Source: Nonomuraea maritima (GTDB taxonomy: Bacteria; Actinomycetota; Actinomycetes; Streptosporangiales; Streptosporangiaceae). From it: a stretch of 64,000 nucleotides of DNA. This document shows, one piece after another, positions 56,431 to 64,000 of this stretch. The notes below the pieces were generated by a model. That model made no database searches. It was not told where the DNA came from and worked only from the letters and a program-made list of their open reading frames with translations. The translations under genes were made by a program, and so were the position numbers. The DNA lies in NCBI RefSeq assembly GCF_900100395.1, contig NZ_FNFB01000004.1, positions 62,001-126,000 on the forward strand. Reading direction: 5' to 3'. Within the stretch, counting starts at the first letter, position 1; the number at the start of each line of letters is the position of its first letter.

Positions 56431-57138
56431 ATGAACGCGCGCAGCGGGCCGCACGACGCCGAGCGGGTCGCCGCCGTGCTGTCGCGGACGTCGCTGTTCC
56501 GCGTCCTCGAGGAGGACGGCATCCGCGACGTCGCCAGGGCCGGGCTGTCGCGCCGCTACCGCCAGGGCGAGACCATCCTGCGCCAGGGCGACCCTGGCGA
56601 GTCACTGTTCGTGCTGCTGGACGGCCTGGCGAAGGTGGTGTTCACCACCGAGCACGGCGCCGAGATCGTCCTCAACATGCTGGAGGGCGGCGACGTCTTC
56701 GGCGAGCTGGCGCTGCTCGACGGCTCGCCGCGCTCGGCCTCGATCGTCACCACCCGGCCTGCGTGGGTGTTCGCGCTGCCCCGGGCCCGGTTCGTGGAGC
56801 TGATCCACGAGCACCCCGGCCTGACCGACGAGTTCCTGCGCCTGCTCGGCCGGATGGTGCGCAGGCTCACCGGGCAGGCGGCCGACCTCGCCTACCTCGA
56901 CCTCGGCGGACGCCTGGCCAAGCTGCTGCTCCGGCTGGCCGACCGGAACGGCCGGCCAGGCGACGTGGTCGATCTGCCCGGGCTGACGCAGTCCGACCTC
57001 GCCGCGCTGGTCGGCGCGACGCGACCGGCCGTCAACCGGGCGCTGCAGTCGCTCGTGGCGCACCACCTCATCGCCGTCCACGGCCGGACGATCACCCTGC
57101 TGGATGTCGCCGCCCTGCGCAGACGGGGCGGCCTCTGA
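56431..57138 (+). CDS. Crp/Fnr family cyclic-nucleotide-type transcriptional regulator
   Basis: A 235-residue regulator. The N-terminal cyclic-nucleotide-binding fold (about 20-135) carries the phosphate-binding cassette FGELALLDGSPRSASIV, with Glu and Arg placed as in cAMP binders. A dimer helix follows, then a Crp-type HTH, LTQSDLAALVGATRPAVNRAL. It is 22 nt upstream of the DUF2236 gene on the same strand and close to a class III cyclase, so a cyclic-nucleotide ligand is plausible. TAAAGT 6 nt before the ATG suggests a leaderless message. Confidence 0.92.
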   Translation: MNARSGPHDAERVAAVLSRTSLFRVLEEDGIRDVARAGLSRRYRQGETILRQGDPGESLFVLLDGLAKVVFTTEHGAEIVLNMLEGGDVFGELALLDGSPRSASIVTTRPAWVFALPRARFVELIHEHPGLTDEFLRLLGRMVRRLTGQAADLAYLDLGGRLAKLLLRLADRNGRPGDVVDLPGLTQSDLAALVGATRPAVNRALQSLVAHHLIAVHGRTITLLDVAALRRRGGL

Positions 57139-57160
57139 CCGGATCTGGAGTGCGGGTCAC

Positions 57161-58462
57161 ATGAACGATCACGATGGACGCTGGCCGCAGGAGCGGTTCC
57201 GGCGGCTGCGGCAGCAGGCCGACCCGGAGATCGACAAGGTCGTCGCCGAGTACCTGCGGGCGCAGCCCGACGGCAGGAGCGCCCTCGACCTCGTCAAGGG
57301 CGTGGTCGAGGAGCTGGCGCTGGCCAAGCGGGAAGCCAGGGCGCCGTCGGGCGACCCTCCCGCGTCGCTGATCTTCGACGCGATCGACTTCGCCGCCGGC
57401 CTGCCCGCGTGGGGCGACGACAAGGAGCTGCTGGCCAGGGGCCAGGCCGTGTTCGCCGACTACGGGCTCTACCAGGCGGCCGCGCTGTTCTGCAAGTGCC
57501 TGCCGATGGCGTACGTGGAGGTGTCGAGCGCCAAGGTGCTGTACGGCGTCTCCAACCTGGCGACGCACAGCCTCACCCGCCGGGTGGCGGAGACCGGCCA
57601 GATGCTCGTGGACGTGATGGGCCTCAAGGCCACCGACAGCCTGCTGCCGGGCGGCCCCGGGCACACCACGGCGATCGGCCTGCGCATCCTGCACTCGTTC
57701 GTACGGGCGCTGGTGGACGAGCGCTTCGGCGACAGCTGGGACACCGCCCGGCACGGCCCGCCGGTCAACCAGGAGCTGCTGCTGGCCACGATCTTCGACT
57801 TCTCCGTCGTCACCTGGGAGGCGCTGAAGACCATGGGCGTGACGCTGACCCCCGAGCAGCGCGCCGCCCACCTGTACACCTGGAGCGTCTTCGGGCACAT
57901 CATGGGCGTCGACGCCTGCCAGGACGGGCCCCTCACCCTGGCCGACGTCGATCCGGTCAGCCGCAGGCTGGGCCGCCTGTACGAGTCCAGCGACGAGGGC
58001 CGCCGCCTGATGGCCACGCTGCTGGCCGAGATGGAGGAGTTCATGCACCTCGGCTGGCGCAAGCTGCCGCGCAGCCTGGTGCACTGGGTGTTCCGCGACG
58101 CCGCGCACGGTGCCGACCGGGTGCCCGAGCTGCTCGGCGTGCCGAAGCCCGCGTGGTGGTGCACGGCGCTGTTCGCGGTGGCGCGCGCCGCCCACCGCCA
58201 CGGCCGGCCGGCCGGTCCCGTGGACGTGGTGGTGCGCGGACTGGTCCGCCGGGTGGGCCGGCACATCGTCGTCGGCATGATCGACCGGCATTCCGACGGG
58301 CACGCGGCGTTCCGCATCCCGGAGGAGCTGGCGCGCGCCTGGCGCATCCGGCAGTCGGGCGTGGCGGTCAGGACCCGTACCGTCCGGCGGCGGGCCCGTG
58401 GCTTCTTCCGGGGCGCGGCGCGACGGCGGACGCCCGCCGAGCCGGGAGGGCCGCGCGCGTGA
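57161..58462 (+). CDS. DUF2236 (MpaB/Lcp-like) oxygenase family protein
   Basis: A 433-residue, mainly helical protein resembling the DUF2236 family, which includes fungal MpaB and bacterial rubber oxygenase Lcp (b-type haem dioxygenases). Supporting segments are ADYGLYQAAALFCKCLPMAY, LRILHSFVRALV (His and Arg in the family's haem pocket region), VNQELLLATIFDFSVVTWEAL and FGHIMGVD. No signal peptide is present, unlike Lcp. The C-terminus is very basic. The substrate is unknown. Its TGA overlaps the GTG of the cyclase gene, implying coupled translation. Confidence 0.8.
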   Translation: MNDHDGRWPQERFRRLRQQADPEIDKVVAEYLRAQPDGRSALDLVKGVVEELALAKREARAPSGDPPASLIFDAIDFAAGLPAWGDDKELLARGQAVFADYGLYQAAALFCKCLPMAYVEVSSAKVLYGVSNLATHSLTRRVAETGQMLVDVMGLKATDSLLPGGPGHTTAIGLRILHSFVRALVDERFGDSWDTARHGPPVNQELLLATIFDFSVVTWEALKTMGVTLTPEQRAAHLYTWSVFGHIMGVDACQDGPLTLADVDPVSRRLGRLYESSDEGRRLMATLLAEMEEFMHLGWRKLPRSLVHWVFRDAAHGADRVPELLGVPKPAWWCTALFAVARAAHRHGRPAGPVDVVVRGLVRRVGRHIVVGMIDRHSDGHAAFRIPEELARAWRIRQSGVAVRTRTVRRRARGFFRGAARRRTPAEPGGPRA

Positions 58463-61400
58463 GCACCCCGCAGCCGCCCGGCACGCTCACCACCGCCACC
58501 ATCCTGTTCACCGACGTCGTCAGCTCCACCGCGCTGCGCGTCAGGCTCGGCGAGGAGCGGGCCAACGTCGTCTTCCGCCGCCTGTACGAGTTGCTGCACT
58601 CGGTGGTGACGGCGAACGGCTCTACGTTCACCAAGAGCCTGGGCGACGGGCTGATGGCGGTGTTCGGCTCGGCCACGGCGGGGCTGGACGGGGTGATCGC
58701 GGTCCAGCAGGCGGTGGCCGACGAGAACGAGCGGGCCGCGGACCGGATCTCCGTCCGGGCGGCGCTCGCGGCCGGCGACGTGTGCTGGGGGCTCGACGAC
58801 GTCAGCGGCCTGCCGACGGTCGAGGCGGCCCGCCTGGTCGCGGTGGCGGAGGGCGGCCAGGTGCTCTGCACCGACCTGGTACGGCGGCTGGCGCAGGGGC
58901 GCGGCAGGCACGAGTTCAAGGACCTCGGGCGGCTGCCTGGCAAGGGGCTGCGCGAGCCGCTGCACACGTACGAGCTGCACTGGCAGAGCGCCGCCCACCA
59001 CCTGGGCGGGGCGCTCGCCCCGTGGCTGGACGAGGGCCACGTGCTGCCGTTCGTCGGGCGCGAGGAGGAGCTGCGGACGCTCGACTCCGCGCTCGCGGCG
59101 GCCGAGTTCGGCAGCGGGCTGGTGGTGCTCGAAGGCGACCCAGGGGCGGGCAAGACCCGTCTCGCCTCCGAGGTGGCCCGGCGGGCGCTCAAGCGGCAGT
59201 TCACGGTGCTGGCCGGGCGGTGCACGAATCCGGCGCGGCAGGCGTACGAGCCGATCGCCGGGGCCGTGGAGCGGCTCGCCCGCTCCTCGCCCGCGCTGCT
59301 CCTGCGCGCGGGCGTCGACCAGCGCTGCGGGCAGCTGGTCCGGCTCGCGCCGTCGCTGGGCGCGCCGCCGCTGTCGCTCCAGGTGCCGCCGGCCACCGAG
59401 CCGGTGTCGGAGCGGTACCACCTGATGGCCGCGGCCCGGACGTTGGTCGAGCGGCTGGCCGCGGTGCGTCCCGTGCTGCTGGTGATCGACGATCTGCAGT
59501 GGGCGACGCTGGAGTCGCTGCAGATGCTGGGCGCGCTCATGTGGGAGGCCGAGGCGCTGCCGCTGCTGGTCCTCGCCGTGTCGCGGCCCGTGCCGGTCGA
59601 CTCCGCCGCGAGCGCGACCGGGCCCGAGCTGCACCGGCTGACCGCCGGCGCGCGGGTCGTCCAGGTGCCGGCCTTCCGTCCTGAGGAGGTGTCGCTCGCG
59701 CTGGACGGGGCGCGCGCGAGCGGCGACGCCGAGCTGCTGCACCGGATCACGGGCGGCAACGCGTTCCTCGTCAGCGAGGTGGTCAGGGAGCTGGCCGCGG
59801 GCCAGGAGCTGGACGCGCTGGCCGTGCCCGACGCGGTGACCCGCATGGTCGTGGCGCGCCTCGCGCAGCTGCACCCCGACGCCCGCGAGCTGGTGAGCCT
59901 GCTGGCCGTCGGTGAGCGCATGGAGTTCGCCGAGTTGCGCGCCGGGCTCGGGCTCGACGGCGTGGCGGGCGAGGCCAGGTTCGTGGCGGCGGTCGAGGAG
60001 GCGATGGGCGCGGGCCTGGTGACGACGCCGGCCAACGGCTCCTGCCAGTTCTCCCACGCGCTGACCAGGAACGCGCTGTACGCGACGCTGTCGCCGCCGC
60101 GCGCCGCGCTCCTGCACGGGCGGGTCGCCGACGCGGTGTGCGCCACCGACCCGACGGCGCTGCGGACGCGCCCGTACGTGGTCGCGGCCCATGTGATGGC
60201 CGCCGCCGAGCACGGCCGCGACCCGGCCAGGGTGAGCGCGGCGGTGGACGCCGGCGTGCGGGCCGCCGAGCACGCACTCGCCGGGCTGGCCCACCGCGAG
60301 GCGGTCGCCTGGTACCAGCGGGTGCTCGACCTGCTGGCCGACTTCCCCGCCACCACGCCGGAGCGGCGCGCCGAGCTGCTGGTGGAGTGCGGGCGGGCGA
60401 TGTGGCTGGCGGGCGACCCGCAGGCCAGGCCGACCCTGCTGGAGGCGGCCGACCTGGCCAGGGAGCACGGGCGCGGCGACCTGATCGTCCTCGCCGCGCT
60501 CGGCGGCGACCGGGGGTTCTCCGGGGTCTCGGCCGCGCCCGACGAGCAGCGCATCGCGCTGCTGACCGAGGCGCGCCGGGTGGTCGACTCGACGGACGTC
60601 AGCACGCGGGCGCTGCTGGCCGCCATGCTGGCCTCCGAGCTCATCTGGGCTCCCGGCGGCGAGCGGCGCTTCGCGCTGAGCGACGAGGCGGTGGCGCTGG
60701 CCCGCAAGGCGGGCGACCCGCGCACGCTGGCCAGCGTGCTGGGGATGCGCAGCCTCACGATCGTCCCCGCGGACCCGCTGCACCAGCGGCACCGCGACGG
60801 CGACGAGATGCTGGAGGCGGCCCGGCGCACGGGCGACGACCTGGTGCTGTTCCACGCGTACGTGCAGCGCACTCCCCCGGTGCTCGACAGCGGCGACGCG
60901 GAGCGGGCGGGCGAGTTGCTCGACCGGGCAGGGGAACTGGCGCACCGGCTCGGGCAACCGCACCTCGACTGGCTGCTCGGCTACTCCAGGGCCGGCCTGA
61001 CGCTCATGCGCGGCGACCTCGCGCAGGCCGAGGCGGAGGCGGAGGCGGCCATGCGGCTGGGCTCCGAGATCGGCCGCAGGCTGGAGGCGGTCGCGATCTA
61101 CTCCGAGCAGATCGCCGAGATCCGGCGGCTGCAGGGGCGGCTGTGGGAGCTGCGCGACCGGCTGCGCCGCGCGGCGCTCGCCCCGCGCGTCGACCCGGTG
61201 CACGCGGTGCTGCGCTACCTGTGCGAGCTGGACGACGAGGAGGCCGCGCCGCTCCTCGACCGCATCCTGGCGGCCGGCGGGGCCGAGCCGCCGCGCAACA
61301 TGGCGCACCGGCCGGCGCTGGACAACCTCGCCGTCGCCGCCTCCCGGCTGGGACGCGCGGACCTGGCCGGACGCCTGTACGACGCGCTGTCCGGCGAGGG

Positions 61401-61689
61401 CGAGACGTTCGGGCACGGCACGGTGGCCCACCACTGCGGGCACCACTACCTGGCGCACCTGTGCGTGGCGGCGGGCGACCGGGAGCGCGCCGCCGGGCAC
61501 TTCGAGGCGGCGGCGGAGGTGCACGAGCGGCGCGGGGTGCCGTTGATGCTGGCCGAGTCGCTGCTCGACTGGGCCGACCTGCTCGACGAGGGCGGCACGG
61601 CCGGGCCGGACCCGGCCGACCTGCGCGCGTGGTGCCGCGGCCTGCTGACCGGCCGCGGCGCCGTACTGCTCGAACGCCGCCTGCACTGA
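58459..61689 (+). CDS. Class III nucleotidyl cyclase-STAND ATPase-TPR signalling protein
   Basis: The product is 1076 residues from the GTG at 58459 (GGGAGGG 8 nt upstream). Residues 12-175 form a class III cyclase domain with metal-binding D19 (LFTDVVSS) and D63 (SLGDGLMAVF), and K59 typical of ATP selection. The transition-state Asn position in the NxxAAR-type motif reads PTVEAARL, so Asn is lost while R125 remains. An AAA/STAND ATPase follows (Walker A GDPGAGKT 226-233, Walker B VLLVIDDLQW), then TPR-like helices to the end. No LuxR-type HTH is present. Cyclase activity may be weak. Confidence 0.9.
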   Translation: MSTPQPPGTLTTATILFTDVVSSTALRVRLGEERANVVFRRLYELLHSVVTANGSTFTKSLGDGLMAVFGSATAGLDGVIAVQQAVADENERAADRISVRAALAAGDVCWGLDDVSGLPTVEAARLVAVAEGGQVLCTDLVRRLAQGRGRHEFKDLGRLPGKGLREPLHTYELHWQSAAHHLGGALAPWLDEGHVLPFVGREEELRTLDSALAAAEFGSGLVVLEGDPGAGKTRLASEVARRALKRQFTVLAGRCTNPARQAYEPIAGAVERLARSSPALLLRAGVDQRCGQLVRLAPSLGAPPLSLQVPPATEPVSERYHLMAAARTLVERLAAVRPVLLVIDDLQWATLESLQMLGALMWEAEALPLLVLAVSRPVPVDSAASATGPELHRLTAGARVVQVPAFRPEEVSLALDGARASGDAELLHRITGGNAFLVSEVVRELAAGQELDALAVPDAVTRMVVARLAQLHPDARELVSLLAVGERMEFAELRAGLGLDGVAGEARFVAAVEEAMGAGLVTTPANGSCQFSHALTRNALYATLSPPRAALLHGRVADAVCATDPTALRTRPYVVAAHVMAAAEHGRDPARVSAAVDAGVRAAEHALAGLAHREAVAWYQRVLDLLADFPATTPERRAELLVECGRAMWLAGDPQARPTLLEAADLAREHGRGDLIVLAALGGDRGFSGVSAAPDEQRIALLTEARRVVDSTDVSTRALLAAMLASELIWAPGGERRFALSDEAVALARKAGDPRTLASVLGMRSLTIVPADPLHQRHRDGDEMLEAARRTGDDLVLFHAYVQRTPPVLDSGDAERAGELLDRAGELAHRLGQPHLDWLLGYSRAGLTLMRGDLAQAEAEAEAAMRLGSEIGRRLEAVAIYSEQIAEIRRLQGRLWELRDRLRRAALAPRVDPVHAVLRYLCELDDEEAAPLLDRILAAGGAEPPRNMAHRPALDNLAVAASRLGRADLAGRLYDALSGEGETFGHGTVAHHCGHHYLAHLCVAAGDRERAAGHFEAAAEVHERRGVPLMLAESLLDWADLLDEGGTAGPDPADLRAWCRGLLTGRGAVLLERRLH

Positions 61690-61702
61690 CCGGACGGCCG
61701 GC

Positions 61703-61750
61703 GGTTCAGAGGGCCAGTGGTTCAGAGGGCGACTGGTTCAGAGGGCCAGG
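61703..61750. repeat. Three tandem 16-bp repeats spanning a stop codon
   Basis: GGTTCAGAGGGCCAGT, GGTTCAGAGGGCGACT and GGTTCAGAGGGCCAGG follow each other without gaps. The third overlaps the last codons and TGA of the minus-strand coiled-coil gene, so the stop region has been copied twice downstream. Confidence 0.85.
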
Positions 61751-62601
61751 GTGCGGCCCGCTTCGACGGCCTCCCGCACGCTCCTGGCCAGGGTCTCCTC
61801 CAGGGCCTCGCCCTGGGCCTCCAGCGCCCGTACCGCGTCCTGGTCGTGGGTACGGGCGAGCAGCGCCCGGTACTTGTGGTTGTTGTCGAGCGCCTCGCGC
61901 GCCCGCAGGGCCGCGTCCGCCTCCTGGACGCGGCGGGCGTACCGCTCCAAGCTCTCCACCCGGGAGGTGACGGCGGCCAGGGAGCGGCGCAGCGCCTCCT
62001 GCTGCGGCTCCAGCACGGCCTCCAGCTCGGGCGTCACGAGCCCGTGCCGGGCGCGGTCCTGCTCCTCCTGGAGGGACGCCTGGGTACGCAGCAACACGGC
62101 GATCTCCCAGATCTGGCGCGGGAGCACCACCTCGTTCGCCAGGCCGTCGAGCATCCTGTGGCGCATGGCCAGCGAGGCGTAGACCGAGGTCACAGCCCGC
62201 CTGGCGCGTTCCAGCAGGGCGCGGGCGGGCGGCGGCAGCTCCCGTACCAGGACGAGCCTTTCCGTGAGGACCGCCCGGTCGGCCCTCACGCCGAGCCACG
62301 GGACGAAGGAGTCGATGACAACCAGGCGCTCCTCCTCCGTCAGGTCGGGGTCGGCGACGAAGTCGACGGTCCGGCGGACGTGGTCGCGCTCCCTGGCGAG
62401 CAGGCGGCGCTCCTCGGCGGCGTCCTCCCTGCGGCGCAGCAGGTCGTACGTGAGGACGAGCCCGCACGGAGCCGCGAGGACCGCCACCAGGGCGATGACC
62501 GGGCTCGCGAACCCGGCCACCGCACCGAGCACGGCGACGACCACCAGGACCGACACGCAGAGCGCTGCCGTGGCAAGCGCATGGCCGCCGCTCTTGGCCA
62601 C
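61738..62601 (-). CDS. Two-span membrane protein with coiled-coil cytosolic domain
   Basis: A 287-residue protein of unrecognised family. Two hydrophobic segments at the N-terminus (about 9-30 and 33-52) are followed by a long charged helical region rich in Arg, Glu and Leu with heptad character (60-285). No catalytic motif was seen. The C-terminal codons are part of a 16-bp tandem repeat. It converges with the cyclase gene. Confidence 0.7.
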   Translation of the reverse strand: MAKSGGHALATAALCVSVLVVVAVLGAVAGFASPVIALVAVLAAPCGLVLTYDLLRRREDAAEERRLLARERDHVRRTVDFVADPDLTEEERLVVIDSFVPWLGVRADRAVLTERLVLVRELPPPARALLERARRAVTSVYASLAMRHRMLDGLANEVVLPRQIWEIAVLLRTQASLQEEQDRARHGLVTPELEAVLEPQQEALRRSLAAVTSRVESLERYARRVQEADAALRAREALDNNHKYRALLARTHDQDAVRALEAQGEALEETLARSVREAVEAGRTLAL

Positions 62602-62704
62602 ACCGTCCCCCTCAACGCGAGTTCACGAAGTGCCCTGAGAGTTCACAATAAACCGCGATATCCGGGGGATCGCTAGAATCTGCCGACTTGCGATGGCTGC
62701 GGGG

Positions 62705-63448
62705 TCAGCGGAGGTAGGAAGCGCCGTTCAGGTCGATGATCGTGCCGCTGGCCCACTCGGCCTCGGGAGAGGCCAGGTAGAGCACGGCTCCGGCGATCTC
62801 CTCTGCGCGGGCCACCCGCCCGAACGGGCTCTGCGCCCGGATCGCGTCGCCGCGCGGAGCCTTGAGGTGCTCGTTCGTCATGTCCGTCTCGACGAAGCCG
62901 GGCGCCACCGTGCCGACCGCGATGCCGCGCGGCGCGAGGGCGATGGCGAGCGACTGGCCGAGCGCGTTCATCCCGGCCTTGCTCGCCCCGTACGCCGGAC
63001 TGTCGGGTTCGCCACGGAAGGCGCCGCGCGACGAGACGTTGATCACCCGGCCGCCGGGGGGCATGTGGCGCAGCGCGCACCAGGTCACGTTCGCCGCGCC
63101 GACCAGATTGACGTCGAGGGTGCGCCGCCACGCCTGCTGCCACTCCTCGTACGTGGTCTCCGTGACGGGGTGGTGCAGGAACAGGCCCGCGTTGTTCACC
63201 AGGACGTCGATCGCGCCGAGCGCCTCGGCCGCCTCGTCGACCATCCGGCGCACCTGCTCGGCGTCGGCGACGTCCGCGCGGACGATCGTGTGCCCCTCCC
63301 CGGGCAGTTCGGCGAGCAGGCTCTCGGCCTCCTTCGCGGAGTCGCGGTGATGAATCGCGACCCGGTCCCCGCGAGCGGCGAACGCCGCCGCGACCGCCCG
63401 CCCGATTCCCCTCGACGCCCCGGTGACAAGTACTGCACGTCCACTCAT
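62705..63448 (-). CDS. SDR-family oxidoreductase
   Basis: A 247-residue classical short-chain dehydrogenase. The cofactor loop VTGASRGIGRAVA, DVLVNNAG, INVSSRG and catalytic YGASK are all intact, with GTIIDLNGASYLR at the C-terminus. The HHRDS after strand 2 suggests NADP preference. Substrate is unknown; FabG-like. The ATG at 63448 is preferred to GTG 63457 because TAGTGT lies 7 nt upstream and the family starts here. Confidence 0.92.
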   Translation of the reverse strand: MSGRAVLVTGASRGIGRAVAAAFAARGDRVAIHHRDSAKEAESLLAELPGEGHTIVRADVADAEQVRRMVDEAAEALGAIDVLVNNAGLFLHHPVTETTYEEWQQAWRRTLDVNLVGAANVTWCALRHMPPGGRVINVSSRGAFRGEPDSPAYGASKAGMNALGQSLAIALAPRGIAVGTVAPGFVETDMTNEHLKAPRGDAIRAQSPFGRVARAEEIAGAVLYLASPEAEWASGTIIDLNGASYLR

Positions 63449-63455
63449 CCCCCGC

Positions 63456-63461
63456 ACACTA
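63456..63461 (-). promoter_or_regulatory. Putative -10 element for leaderless SDR gene
   Basis: TAGTGT on the minus strand ends 7 nt before the ATG at 63448. The G-run between them is an unlikely but possible ribosome site. Confidence 0.35.
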
Positions 63462-63536
63462 GAGGATCACGTACGGGCATCCCCCGCCGGGGCCTTCCCC
63501 GCATCTTCGCCCGTCTCCTGGGTAGCGGCGAGCGGA

Positions 63537-63845
63537 TGCGGATCGAGGACTGGTTCCTCGCAGAGGACGAACGCGACAATCCGGCCACCGCTCTGGCTCC
63601 CTGGACGTCGGGCAACGAGGTGCGCCCCCTGCTCCACGGCTCGACGTACGACGCCGAGCTGCTGGCCTGCCTGGAACGCCTCGGCGAGGGCGACTCCCTG
63701 ATGTTCGCTCACTGGCGCGGCGACCCCGACGAACGCCTCTCCCCCGATGGGCCGACCGTGGGCACGGCCCTCGCGCGGACGGCCGGGCGCGGTGCGTACG
63801 TACGCGGGCCCATCTGGCGCTCACACCTCGACCTGCTGCGCTTCT
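63537..63845 (+). pseudogene. N-terminal fragment of a phospholipase-D-like protein
   Basis: From ATG 63537 the frame reads EDWFLAEDERDNPATAL, GNEVRPLLHGSTYDAELL, HWRGDPDERLSPDGPTVG and GPIWRSHLDLLRF, the usual start of actinobacterial PLD-domain proteins. Homology stops at about 63845, at a 23-nt palindrome. The frame stays open to the window edge only by reading the antisense of the next gene. The catalytic HKD motifs are absent, so this is a truncated remnant. Confidence 0.65.
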
Positions 63846-63868
63846 GTCGTGGAGGGGCCCTCCACGAC
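63846..63868. terminator. Perfect palindrome between PLD fragment and incoming membrane gene
   Basis: Eleven-bp arms (63846-63856 and 63858-63868) around a single central G. It lies 3 nt past the minus-strand stop at 63872 and exactly where PLD homology ends. Confidence 0.6.
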
Positions 63869-63871
63869 TGG

Positions 63872-64000
63872 TCAGCTCACCTCGTGCGACAACGAGGCTG
63901 GGTTCAGGCGGATCAGGGTGATGCCGTACGCGATGATCCAGGCAACCCACATCAGCCAGCCGGCGAGGCCAAGGAGGCCGAGGGGGCCGGTGTGGTCGAT
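63872..64000 (-). CDS. C-terminal end of a membrane protein (5' part beyond window)
   Basis: The minus strand reads in from the right edge for 42 codons to a TGA at 63872-63874. It contains a hydrophobic segment GLLGLAGWLMWVAWIIAYGI followed by a short polar tail. This looks like the last transmembrane helix of a small membrane protein. The family is not recognisable from this piece. Confidence 0.5.
   Translation of the reverse strand: MDHTGPLGLLGLAGWLMWVAWIIAYGITLIRLNPASLSHEVS

Noticed and set aside
57469-61686. 1405-codon open frame on the minus strand
   Set aside because: Antisense to the DUF2236 and cyclase genes, whose domains are clear. The product is low-complexity Arg/Gln/His with no domain.

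Overview
The window is high-GC DNA (most intergenic spacers are also GC-rich) with actinobacterial gene content: Rel-apt-secFD-yajC, ruvCAB-yebC-pdxT, a phosphatidylinositol-mannoside operon (pgsA-patA-pimA), an F420-type luciferase-like oxidoreductase and an EF-G2 paralogue. Gene order and protein style suggest a Streptosporangiales-type actinomycete such as Nonomuraea or a relative. That placement is inference. The genus could not be checked.

Left part (1-24.5 kb) is conserved chromosomal core. On the minus strand lie rarA, a DUF948 protein and the start of a DUF6167 protein; then MBL hydrolase-hisS-aspS, flanked on both sides by plus-strand, membrane-anchored cyclophilins; then rel, apt, secF, secD, yajC, ruvB, ruvA, ruvC. 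Between ruvC and yebC-pdxT sit two accessory genes: an Eis-like acetyltransferase ending in a C-terminal Phe, and a 593-residue protein that looks like two sugar-ABC permeases fused together with a degenerate coupling loop. A nucleotidyltransferase-cupin fusion faces rel.

Middle part (24.5-46.6 kb) mixes core and inserted genes. marR-MFS and a Tat-exported PhoD phosphatase separate pdxT from pdxS, with an exact 42-bp direct repeat in the spacer. Next are a DUF3048 lipoprotein, the tightly overlapped pgsA-patA-pimA-LemA-like operon, EF-G2, a secreted GHL10 family glycoside-hydrolase-like protein whose 3' end is followed by decayed tandem copies of itself, a phosphatase-like multi-span membrane protein, a HIT hydrolase, an Asp23 protein, thrS, a GH25 lysozyme-like protein, an F420-type oxidoreductase and pgm.

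Right part (46.6-64 kb) is accessory. It holds a frameshifted SDR gene, a DUF2786 gene plus a membrane/HTH protein that may be remnants of a mobile element, a 743-bp gene-free stretch with a degenerate 27-42-bp tandem repeat, a cytochrome P450, an FMN-dependent hydroxyacid dehydrogenase, several unknown proteins, and an ECF sigma factor. The most system-like unit is a Crp/Fnr regulator, a DUF2236 (MpaB/Lcp-like) oxygenase and a class III cyclase-ATPase-TPR protein packed head to tail, the last two overlapping. It reads as a self-contained cyclic-nucleotide-linked oxygenase operon. The window closes with a truncated phospholipase-D-like fragment meeting an incoming membrane gene at a perfect palindrome.

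A recurring trait is a TANNNT -10-like hexamer 6-7 nt before a start codon that lacks a good Shine-Dalgarno sequence, suggesting many leaderless transcripts. No rRNA, tRNA, CRISPR array, transposase or phage structural gene was recognised.
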